DNA of 64,000 nucleotides from Polaribacter sp. SA4-12. Lineage in GTDB: Bacteria > Bacteroidota > Bacteroidia > Flavobacteriales > Flavobacteriaceae. Positions 1 to 6,441 of this stretch are shown piece by piece. The translations under genes and the position numbers were made by a program. The notes under the pieces are model-generated. The model did no database searches, was not told where the DNA came from, and worked only from the letters and a program-made list of their open reading frames with translations. Every line of letters starts with the position of its first letter. The first letter of the stretch is position 1. The stretch is from assembly GCF_002163675.1 (NCBI RefSeq), contig NZ_CP019334.1, positions 2,833,501 through 2,897,500 on the forward strand. Reading direction: 5' to 3'.

Positions 1-417
1 CATCAATTCTATTTTAATATGGTTTATATTCCAGTAGTCAGGATGATTAATGAATCTCAAATATGGAGCTACATCTTTTTCTTTTTTCTGAAGTTTAGGC
101 TTTTCAATGTAAACGTTTAACTCTGCGTATTCCATACTTCCAAATTCATTTTTCATTTTTGGTATTATCACGTTTAAAACTTGTTTTTCAAACGATTTGG
201 TATAGCAAAATATTAAGTAACTCATTTGTCCGAAACCAAATTTATTATTGCCTTTAAATGAATACATAGTCCTAATATCATTATTCGAATTGATTAGGTC
301 AATATATTTGTCAATTCCATTGTCTAAATCCCAAAAATCATTAGGACAAGCTCTGATCAATTTCAAAGCATCATCATAGAACTTTCTTTTTACATCATTC
401 AAATAATATTGACTCAT
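1..417 (-). CDS. Hypothetical protein, 3' end outside the window
   Basis: An open frame without a stop runs from the left window edge to an ATG at 415-417 on the minus strand, giving at least 139 codons. The product begins MSQYYLNDVKRKFYDDALK and contains the segments IRACPNDFWDLDNG and SFKGNNKFGFGQMSY. It has no signal peptide and no obvious membrane segment, so it is probably cytoplasmic. I recognise no family. The C-terminus is missing, so the full length is unknown. Base composition resembles the neighbours. Confidence 0.65.
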   Translation of the reverse strand, partial: MSQYYLNDVKRKFYDDALKLIRACPNDFWDLDNGIDKYIDLINSNNDIRTMYSFKGNNKFGFGQMSYLIFCYTKSFEKQVLNVIIPKMKNEFGSMEYAELNVYIEKPKLQKKEKDVAPYLRFINHPDYWNINHIKIELM

Positions 418-569
418 AAGGTTACAATGACTTACAACTATAAAGATATCGAACGTTTTAATGTTTTATATCAGAAGTTAAACGAAGTTAGTTGATTTTT
501 TTTAGAAAGTCAAGTTTACAAACCCATCAACATTTAGATATGTTTTATCAATAGTTATACTTTTTCCAT

Positions 570-944
570 TTAGTGAAAATCACTATACCTTACTTTTTCA
601 TCATAACCTAAGTTCGGATATTTATCATCAAAACTATTATGAAGAACAATATGTAATCGTTTAAAAAGAAGGTCAATAATTTCTTTTTCGGTTTCTACTT
701 CACAAGACATATTTACAATGTGTTCTTTTTCTTCTGTACTTCTTTCTTTGTCAACACAAATAAGAGAAATACTAAATCCATCAGTTCCATAAAGTGATAT
801 TCCAACTGGTTTAAATCGATTAAGATTCAATTTAAAAATTCTTGCTAAGTTTTTAATATCATCTCCACAAGAACCACCAAATGCGTCAGGTATATCTGCA
901 GAAACGGTTCCTTTAAAATCGTTATACTGAGTACTAGCTATCAT
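570..944 (-). CDS. Hypothetical protein, 124 aa
   Basis: A complete minus-strand frame beginning MIASTQYNDFKGTVSADIPD. The product is acidic, without a signal peptide or membrane segment. It has an alternating strand/helix look (GISLYGTDGFSISLICVDKE, then a charged helix with ETEKEIIDLLFKRL). I do not recognise a family and no neighbour suggests a role. The gene stands alone, with more than 150 bp on its 3' side and 470 bp on its 5' side. That it is real is inferred from length and amino-acid composition. Confidence 0.6.
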   Translation of the reverse strand: MIASTQYNDFKGTVSADIPDAFGGSCGDDIKNLARIFKLNLNRFKPVGISLYGTDGFSISLICVDKERSTEEKEHIVNMSCEVETEKEIIDLLFKRLHIVLHNSFDDKYPNLGYDEKVRYSDFH

Positions 945-1074
945 ACTTTTTTAATTTCAATTTTTATTTTCGTTCTGTTACTTTTAATTATTGTTAACAA
1001 TTTATAACTAAAAAATAGTTTTTTTAGTAGTTAACTTTAATACAAAAATAGAAGATAAAAGAGTATCTGTCAAT

Positions 1075-1137
1075 CACTGAAAACAGTTGAATTTTCTCTT
1101 CACTGAAAGTAGTGAATCCCCTCACTGTTTTCAGTGA
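1075..1137. repeat. Three tandem CACTG-type palindromes
   Basis: Three related dyads follow each other at about 22-26 bp spacing: CACTGAAAACAGT at 1075-1087, TTCACTGAAAGTAGTGAA at 1099-1116 and TCACTGTTTTCAGTGA at 1122-1137. The first and third also form a perfect 13-bp inverted repeat with each other (1075-1087 and 1124-1136). Repeated dyads at about two helical turns look like operator sites for a dimeric regulator. The site lies about 130 bp upstream of the start of the gene at 570-944. The regulator is unknown. Confidence 0.6.
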
Positions 1138-1263
1138 GAAAATTTAAGTAGCATAATAATTGATAATTATAAATTGAAGTAAATTAGGTTATTACCTATT
1201 AAGCGTTGGGTTTTGTAATTTTTTATTTTGTCAGAATTAATACAAAAGTTATTCATTCTAAGT

Positions 1264-1389
1264 TTACAAAAACATCAAATTACAACTTATAATATCTAAA
1301 TTGTCAAAAAGACCAATAATTTCAAAAGTTCAGTTTTCGTGAATTTCGCATCGATTTTGAGCTGCAATAAATGAACAAGAATTGTAATT
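1264..1389 (-). pseudogene. C-terminal remnant of a LuxE-family gene
   Basis: Read on the minus strand, this stretch translates to a degraded copy of the last 41 residues of the intact LuxE-like protein encoded at 2910-3884. It shares NYNSCSFIA, TFEIIG and CNLM and ends at the same stop position. A TGA interrupts it where the intact gene has a glycine codon, and the R-F-D-D-S-D-I-R-G motif is eroded to L-F-D-N-L-D-I-I-S. Nothing upstream of this segment is preserved. It is a relic of a partial duplication or of a second, deleted paralogue. Confidence 0.85.
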
Positions 1390-1414
1390 ATTTAAAGAAA
1401 AGTAAAAGAATCTA

Positions 1415-2335
1415 TTAGTACTTTAACTTTAGTTCTTTTCTTTTAGATTTATCTGTTAATTTCTTTTGTTTCCAATAAGGTTCATTACTACTTGCTTTTA
1501 GTTCAGCAGTTGTTATTAAACCAGTTGCATTATCTTCTGACCAACCTAAAATTTTATAAGGAAATTCTTTTTCTACATCAATAGAAATCGTTCTATCAAT
1601 ATTTAGGTATTTTATATTATAAATTAGCTTGTTCTTTGATGTTGTTTTGCTAATGATGGCTTTTTCTACGTCCATCTTTTTGTAATTAAAACGACTATAG
1701 ATTGTAGATGGAATTAAGTTTATTTCTCCTTCTGGTAATTGCCCTTTTTGAATACGAATTCTCGTCATTAAATCTTCTTCTAATAAAGCTGCATTTATTG
1801 TTTTTTCTTCATCACCATCAGCTTCAAAATAAGAGAATTGTTTAAAATTATAGGAATTATCACCAAGGTTTAATTGGGTAAAAGTATGTCCACACCATTC
1901 TTGTATACTTGTGGTTGCTTTTAGAGTAAATGGATGTTTTTTAAAGTTGATTGGCGTAAAAGTAGAAGTGATAATAGAATAATCATAAATACCTGTATTA
2001 AACTTACGCACATGGTTTAATTTCAATACAGAAACGTTATCGTTTCCTGCTTTTTGTGGATTATCTAATTTAACCTGTTTGCTTAAAGAAAAAGGTTCTG
2101 TAACAAAAACTAATACAACTTCACCATCTCGTATCTCACCATATCTAGCTTGTTTTAAAGCATAACTACTTATTTCTGCTTTTCCAGAATACCAGTAATT
2201 ATTAAATGTATCGTTTTCAGAGATCGTACTATTTTCAGTATTTGTAGTTGCTTGAGGAGTTTTATTGGTTTCTCCGGATTGGCAACCAATAAAAGAAAAA
2301 AGAACTAGGTGAAAAAGTGTTATTTTGATATTCAT
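1415..2335 (-). CDS. Conserved flavobacterial lipoprotein, 306 aa
   Basis: The product starts with a lipoprotein signal peptide ending in the lipobox F-I-G-C at residues 15-18, then a Ser/Thr/Asn-rich linker and a roughly 250-residue domain beginning YWYSGKAEISSYALKQARYG. It should be anchored in the outer membrane or face the periplasm. I recall very similar Bacteroidota proteins being labelled septum formation inhibitor Maf; nothing here resembles a Maf nucleotide-binding fold, so I treat that name as unreliable. The gene sits upstream of the LuxE-like remnant and downstream of mscL on the same strand. Function unknown. Confidence 0.75.
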   Translation of the reverse strand: MNIKITLFHLVLFSFIGCQSGETNKTPQATTNTENSTISENDTFNNYWYSGKAEISSYALKQARYGEIRDGEVVLVFVTEPFSLSKQVKLDNPQKAGNDNVSVLKLNHVRKFNTGIYDYSIITSTFTPINFKKHPFTLKATTSIQEWCGHTFTQLNLGDNSYNFKQFSYFEADGDEEKTINAALLEEDLMTRIRIQKGQLPEGEINLIPSTIYSRFNYKKMDVEKAIISKTTSKNKLIYNIKYLNIDRTISIDVEKEFPYKILGWSEDNATGLITTAELKASSNEPYWKQKKLTDKSKRKELKLKY

Positions 2336-2439
2336 AAATTTCGATTTACTATTTTTTGATAAAACTATTGATAGTTTACAGCAAAAGTTAAAAAAAGTAA
2401 GTCGTTTTTTATAAATAAGTTTACAAAACGGATGTATAG

Positions 2440-2898
2440 TTACTTTTTATCACCTAAAACCTTCAATAGATATTCATTTTGTTTTTCTAAAAGCTCATTA
2501 GTTTTACTCATTAACTCAATATTTTTAGGAGTAACAATCGCTTTGTTTTTTGGGTCATCCGCTTTTTTCTTTATAGAATTCATTGCTTTCACAATTATAA
2601 AAACGGTAAAAGCAATAATTAAAAAATCGATTCCTGCTTCAAATAACTTTCCATAACCAATGGCAATTTCATTAAAAGAAATTTTATCTTTAACAAGAAC
2701 AGCTTCTCGTAGAATAATTTTTTTATTTTCCCACTTTGCACCACCCGTTATAAACGATAAAGGTGGCATTAAAACTTCTTTTACTAATGTGCTTACTACT
2801 TTATTAAAAGCTGCGCCAATAATAACCCCAATAGCAATATCTATCATGTTACCTTTTACAGCAAACTCTTTAAATTCTTCTATTAATTTAAATTTCAT
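2440..2898 (-). CDS. mscL: Large-conductance mechanosensitive channel MscL
   Basis: MscL forms a homopentameric inner-membrane pore that opens under membrane tension and releases solutes on hypo-osmotic shock. The N-terminus carries the family signature: an amphipathic start EEFKEFAVKGNMIDIAIGVI, then a glycine-rich first membrane helix (GVIIGAAFNKVVSTLV). A periplasmic loop follows, then a second membrane helix (about residues 85-105, DFLIIAFTVFIIVKAM) and a charged C-terminal helical bundle. The 152-residue length is normal for the family, slightly long because of the C-terminal tail. It lies 11 bp downstream of the LuxE-like gene and may be cotranscribed with it. Confidence 0.95.
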   Translation of the reverse strand: MKFKLIEEFKEFAVKGNMIDIAIGVIIGAAFNKVVSTLVKEVLMPPLSFITGGAKWENKKIILREAVLVKDKISFNEIAIGYGKLFEAGIDFLIIAFTVFIIVKAMNSIKKKADDPKNKAIVTPKNIELMSKTNELLEKQNEYLLKVLGDKK

Positions 2899-2909
2899 AA
2901 TTTATTTTT

Positions 2910-3884
2910 TTACAAAACCATCAAATTACAACCTCTAATGTCTGAATCGTCAAAACGACCAATAATTTCAAAAGTTCCATTTTTATGCACTTTTCCTAAA
3001 TCTTGCGTAGCAATAAATGAACAAGAATTGTAATTAGCCAAATCAATAACATTAATTCCGCCTGTTTTTCCAACTTGTTGAATTGTTAACGCATCTTCTG
3101 TATCTCTAGTAAGAATTTTCATCCAAGGCGGCGTTTCAAAAACTCCATTTCCATTCGAATATCCTTGACTTAGTAATTCCGTCATTCCGTATTCTGAGTG
3201 AATTTCAGAGACTCCAAATCCGTTTTGTAAAATTTGATGCAATTCTTCTCTCACTAACTCTTTTCTTCGACCTTTCATTCCACCAGTTTCCATAATGATG
3301 GTGTTTTTTAGGTTGAATTGCGCTGTTTCAATCAAATCTAACAAAGCGAAAGAAACACCAATTAAAAGTACTTTTTGTCCTTTTTTGTCTAATTCTGTTA
3401 GTTTTTCAGCTAATTCTTCGATGTTATTCAAATAAAATCCACTTTCTGGGTTTTTAGATTTCTGAATTAAATCATCAACCATAAAAACCAAAGAAGATCC
3501 ATTTCTTTCTAAATAGTTAGGTAACAAAGCTAAAACTACATAATCTTCTATGTTTCCATAAAAATGAGCAAATCCTTTTAGATAACTTTCTTTGTAAAGA
3601 TTAATATCTGTTACATAATGTTTACTTGTTATACTACCTGTTGTACCAGAACTCGAAAAAGTTTCTTGAACCTTTTCTGTAGAAGAAAGGATTTCTCTAC
3701 TTTTAAAAAACTGAATTGGTAAAAACGGAATTTCTTCAACCTTAGTAACACTTGAAGGATGAATGTATAGTAAATCGCAAAAAGATCGGTACACTTTATT
3801 ATTTTTAAATTGATGTTTAAAAACTTCTAAAGCAACTTGCTTAAAATCTTCTTGGGTTTGTATGTTAAAAATGTTGTTTTGCAT
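2910..3884 (-). CDS. LuxE/PaaK-family acyl-protein synthetase-like protein
   Basis: The product is 324 residues and resembles LuxE, the ATP-dependent acyl-protein synthetase of the ANL adenylating superfamily, which activates fatty acids as acyl-adenylates. Visible motifs are the phosphate loop SSSGTTGS (about 77-84), the A5-type motif EYGMTELLSQGY and the C-terminal GRFDDSDIRGCNL. There is no signal peptide, so it is cytoplasmic. No other lux genes are nearby, so the substrate is unknown. Non-luminous Bacteroidota commonly carry such genes. A TAnnTTTG-type -7 box lies at 3995-4002, and two palindromes fall in its leader. A broken partial copy lies at 1264-1389. Confidence 0.8.
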   Translation of the reverse strand: MQNNIFNIQTQEDFKQVALEVFKHQFKNNKVYRSFCDLLYIHPSSVTKVEEIPFLPIQFFKSREILSSTEKVQETFSSSGTTGSITSKHYVTDINLYKESYLKGFAHFYGNIEDYVVLALLPNYLERNGSSLVFMVDDLIQKSKNPESGFYLNNIEELAEKLTELDKKGQKVLLIGVSFALLDLIETAQFNLKNTIIMETGGMKGRRKELVREELHQILQNGFGVSEIHSEYGMTELLSQGYSNGNGVFETPPWMKILTRDTEDALTIQQVGKTGGINVIDLANYNSCSFIATQDLGKVHKNGTFEIIGRFDDSDIRGCNLMVL

Positions 3885-3900
3885 ATACTCGAAAAAATTC

Positions 3901-3955
3901 CCACAACAATTGTGTTGTGGTTTCCTTTTATTGTCATTCCCTTGAAAAAGGGAAT
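3901..3955. repeat. Pair of short palindromes in the LuxE-like gene leader
   Basis: CCACAACAATTGTGTTGTGG at 3901-3920 is a perfect 20-bp palindrome. ATTCCCTT-GAA(A)-AAGGGAAT at 3937-3955 is a second hairpin. The core TTGTCATTCCC recurs between atpA and atpG, and a TTCCCA/TGGGAA variant occurs upstream of trxA, so this looks like a dispersed palindromic repeat rather than a gene-specific operator. It lies between the putative -7 box (3995-4002) and the start codon. Confidence 0.65.
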
Positions 3956-3994
3956 CTAAACAAAGAGTTTTTGCTGAAAAAAATCTTTGTACTG

Positions 3995-4002
3995 CAAAAA
4001 TA
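3995..4002 (-). promoter_or_regulatory. Putative -7 promoter box for the LuxE-like gene
   Basis: The minus strand reads TATTTTTG, a full match to the Bacteroidota TAnnTTTG -7 consensus. It lies about 110 bp upstream of the start at 3884, leaving a leader of about 100 nt. No convincing -33 TTTG was found. Confidence 0.45.
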
Positions 4003-4061
4003 GAATTATTTAACGCAACCTTTTTAGAAATTCTGCATCTTATAAGAAAAGAACCCTTTTT

Positions 4062-4421
4062 ATGAAGTTACAAACAACTTTTTTTCTCTTATTACTTGCT
4101 GTTTTTTCGTGTAATGATAGAAATGAAGTTTCTAGAGTTTGCGAAATAGAAAACCCATTAGAAGAATTGGTTTTTTTAAAAGAAGCAAAAAATAATATTG
4201 ACAGAATAGATTGTGCGGGTAAAAGTTCAATTATTCAATATACTTATAATTCAGAAACTGTTTTTCTAGTCAATATTTGTAATCAAATTGCAGATGGACA
4301 AACATCAGTTTATAATTGTTCTGGAGAAGTAGTTTGTACTTTTGGTGGTATTACAGGTTTAAATACTTGTCCGGATTTTGATACATTAAAAACAGATGAA
4401 ATTATTTTATATGGTAATTAA
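4062..4421 (+). CDS. Small lipoprotein, DUF6970-like, 119 aa
   Basis: The first gene of a six-gene operon (4062-7784). A lipoprotein signal peptide ends in the lipobox V-F-S-C at residues 14-17. The mature part contains NPLEELVFLKEAKNNIDRI, a tyrosine/threonine stretch, and a cysteine-bearing half (ICNQIADGQT, YNCSGEVVCTFGGITG, NTCPDF). Small Bacteroidota lipoproteins with this pattern are, as I recall, grouped as DUF6970; I cannot verify this. Expected location is the periplasmic face of the inner or outer membrane. Function unknown. Confidence 0.75.
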   Translation: MKLQTTFFLLLLAVFSCNDRNEVSRVCEIENPLEELVFLKEAKNNIDRIDCAGKSSIIQYTYNSETVFLVNICNQIADGQTSVYNCSGEVVCTFGGITGLNTCPDFDTLKTDEIILYGN

Positions 4422-4761
4422 AAGAGTCATTTTAGTATTTTTATTTCTATCTACAATTGTTTCTTGTGAACAAAATAATGATGATTTAAATCAAACAAGA
4501 ATAATAGTTGCTTCACAAACAATAGATTGTCAAGGAATAGCTGCGCAAAAATGTTTGTTAATAAGAGAAGTAGATAATGAAAACTGGGAATATTTTTATG
4601 ATTCAATAATTGGCTTCAACTATGAAGAAGGTTTTGAATATGAGATTTTAATTTCAGAAAAGGAAATTGAAAATCCACCTCAAGACGCATCTTCCATTGA
4701 ATATACATTGATAGAAGTTATCTCAAAAACAGAAAAAATATCAAAAAATTTACCAAACTAA
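4411..4761 (+). CDS. Small lipoprotein, DUF4377-like, 116 aa
   Basis: I chose the ATG at 4411 over the upstream ATG at 4396, because MVIKRVILVFLFLSTIVSC is a clean lipoprotein signal with lipobox I-V-S-C. It overlaps the end of the previous gene by 11 bp. The mature domain has the DUF4377 pattern: a C-x-G near the start (IDCQGIAAQKCLLIRE), then WEYFYDSIIGFNYEEGFEYE, and a late PPQDASSIEYTLIEV. DUF4377 domains often occur in secreted META-type proteins of unknown function. It is the second gene of the operon ending in the sigma/anti-sigma pair. Confidence 0.75.
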   Translation: MVIKRVILVFLFLSTIVSCEQNNDDLNQTRIIVASQTIDCQGIAAQKCLLIREVDNENWEYFYDSIIGFNYEEGFEYEILISEKEIENPPQDASSIEYTLIEVISKTEKISKNLPN

Positions 4762-4773
4762 AAATTTAGAAGT

Positions 4774-5466
4774 ATGAATTTTAAAAACATAGTTATTTTG
4801 CTTTTTGCAACTATATTGTTTTCTTGTGAAAATAATGAAGCAATTATAGATTCAGATAATTTATTAATTGGGTTTTGGGTAGCGCCTGTTTATGATGGAG
4901 TAACGACAACTTTTAATAGAGGAAGCTCTTTACCAAATGAAGCGTATGGAATTTCATTTACTGAAAATGGAGACTTTATAGAACACACTTCTGGTTGGTG
5001 TGGAACACCTCCTTTATCTTTCTTTGATATTGAAGGCTCTTTTGAGCTAGAAAACACATTGATTCGTATTTCTACACAAAGTTATCCAACAAATTATGCT
5101 TGGAGAATTGTATCGCTTACAGAAAGTGAATTAGTAGTAAAAAGAGAATTAACAGCACAAGAAATTGATCATAGAAGTTTAATGGATTTATTTAATGAAA
5201 TTCAGAATTTGTCTTATAGTGTTTCTTGCTCAGATTCTGGTGATTGGTTATTTACAGCATATGGGGCAAAAGCTTGTGGAGGTCCTCAAGGTTTTATAGC
5301 GTATTCATCACTAATAGATACTGTTTCATTTTTAGAAAAAATAGAAACGTATACACAAGCAGAAAAAGATTTTAACTTAAAATATGGAGTTGTTTCTGAT
5401 TGTTCTATACCAACTGCACCAATTTCTGTAGAATGTCAAAACAGTTATCCGATACTTAAATATTAA
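4774..5466 (+). CDS. Lipoprotein with lipocalin-like N-terminal part, 230 aa
   Basis: The signal peptide ends in lipobox L-F-S-C at residues 15-18. The N-terminal part (LIGFWVAPVYDG, then a run of beta strands) looks like a small lipocalin-like barrel. The C-terminal part contains ACGGPQGFIAYSSLIDT, a helix with TQAEKDFNLKYG and the closing SVECQNSYPILKY, a module I recognise from other flavobacterial lipoproteins but cannot name. It is third in the operon, 12 bp after the previous gene and 17 bp before the next. Confidence 0.7.
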   Translation: MNFKNIVILLFATILFSCENNEAIIDSDNLLIGFWVAPVYDGVTTTFNRGSSLPNEAYGISFTENGDFIEHTSGWCGTPPLSFFDIEGSFELENTLIRISTQSYPTNYAWRIVSLTESELVVKRELTAQEIDHRSLMDLFNEIQNLSYSVSCSDSGDWLFTAYGAKACGGPQGFIAYSSLIDTVSFLEKIETYTQAEKDFNLKYGVVSDCSIPTAPISVECQNSYPILKY

Positions 5467-5483
5467 TTTATAATACATAAAAA

Positions 5484-5891
5484 ATGAAAAAAACGATACT
5501 ACTTTTAATTGGCTTACTTGTTTTCTATTCTTGTTTAAACAATGATAATGATACACCAAATTATACTTTTGAGTATATACCAATAGATTCAGCAATAACT
5601 CCTGCAAGTTTTACTTTTGGAGAAATAGATACAATTACTGTTAAATATTCATTTCCTAATGGGTGTTATTCTTTTGATAGAATTTATTACGAAACAAAAG
5701 ATACTACAAGAATTGTTGCCGTTTCTGTTTCAGTGCTTTTAGATGAAAATTGTACGCTGGCTATTATAGAAGGAGAAAAAAAGTTTGCTGTAAAAGCTTC
5801 TCAAGAAGAAGACTATGTTTTTAAGTTTTTTAAAGGGAAAGATAGTAATGGCGATAATATTTTTGAGGAAGTGATAGTTCCTGTAAATTAG
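5484..5891 (+). CDS. Small lipoprotein, 135 aa
   Basis: MKKTILLLIGLLVFYSC is a typical lipoprotein signal with lipobox F-Y-S-C at residues 14-17. The mature protein is a predicted all-beta domain (NYTFEYIPIDSAITP, FGEIDTITVKYSFPNGCYSF, KFFKGKDSNGDNIFEEV) of a type common in Flavobacteriaceae but without a known role. It is the fourth lipoprotein of the operon. Its TAG stop (5889-5891) overlaps the proposed ATT start of the sigma factor, so the two genes may be translationally coupled. Confidence 0.7.
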   Translation: MKKTILLLIGLLVFYSCLNNDNDTPNYTFEYIPIDSAITPASFTFGEIDTITVKYSFPNGCYSFDRIYYETKDTTRIVAVSVSVLLDENCTLAIIEGEKKFAVKASQEEDYVFKFFKGKDSNGDNIFEEVIVPVN

Positions 5892-6441
5892 AACCATCAA
5901 ACTAGAAGAACTCATACAGGAATGCTGCAAGCAAAAAATAGCAGCGCAAGCAAAGGTTTATCAGATTTTTTCTGATAAGCTATTCGCTGTTTGTTTAAAA
6001 TATTCGCATAATAAAGAAGATGCAGAAGATAATTTACAAGATAGTTTTATCACAATTTTCGAGAAAATTGAGCAATATAAAAATAAAGGTTCTTTTGAAG
6101 GTTGGCTAAAACGAATCACTATAAACACAGCTTTACAAAAATACAGAGAGAAAGCTCCTTTGCAAATTGTAGAAGAAGTTTCTAATAAAGTTGAGGTTGA
6201 AGAACTCGAATTAAAAAACACTGTTTTTAATGTTGATGTTTTGCTAGGTTTTATTCAGCAATTACCAGACAGATATAGATTGATATTTAATTTATATGTT
6301 TTAGATAATTATTCACATAAAGAAATTGCAGAAATGTTAGCTATTTCTGTAGGAACATCAAAATCTAACTTGTCTAGAGCAAGAAAAATTTTAAAAGAGA
6401 AGTTAGAAGGTCATCAAAAGAAGAACGAAAATAGTATTTAA
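5887..6441 (+). CDS. ECF RNA polymerase sigma factor with a non-canonical start
   Basis: The frame encodes a full sigma-70 region 2 (VYQIFSDKLFAVCLKYSHNK, EDAEDNLQDSFITIFEKI, FEGWLKRITINTAL) and region 4 (LPDRYRLIFNLYVLDNYSHK, EIAEMLAISVGTSKSNLSRA), as expected for an ECF sigma factor that redirects RNA polymerase. The frame is closed by TAA at 5884-5886, and the first ATG, GTG or TTG after that is a TTG at 6160, beyond region 2. Region 2 must therefore begin at a rare codon: ATT at 5887, overlapping the upstream TAG, or ATC at 5896, which gives (M)KLEELIQECC, like the usual start of these proteins. The anti-sigma gene overlaps by 1 bp. Confidence 0.8.
   Translation: MRTIKLEELIQECCKQKIAAQAKVYQIFSDKLFAVCLKYSHNKEDAEDNLQDSFITIFEKIEQYKNKGSFEGWLKRITINTALQKYREKAPLQIVEEVSNKVEVEELELKNTVFNVDVLLGFIQQLPDRYRLIFNLYVLDNYSHKEIAEMLAISVGTSKSNLSRARKILKEKLEGHQKKNENSI

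Larger units (their letters stand above)
945..1414. other. 470-bp intergenic region with palindromes and a dead gene fragment
   Basis: This gap contains no intact gene. It holds the cluster of three CACTG palindromes (1075-1137) and a decayed copy of the 3' end of the LuxE-like gene (1264-1389). The remainder is AT-rich sequence that probably includes the promoter of the minus-strand gene ending at 944. Confidence 0.7.

Noticed and set aside
427..495. A 22-codon plus-strand frame starting MTYNYKDIERFNVLYQKLNE.
   Set aside because: It is short, has no promoter or terminator, and is compatible with chance; it could be a gene remnant but there is no second piece to align.
2432..2938. Plus-strand open frames opposite mscL.
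   Set aside because: They are antisense shadows of a clear mscL gene, without a signal for translation.
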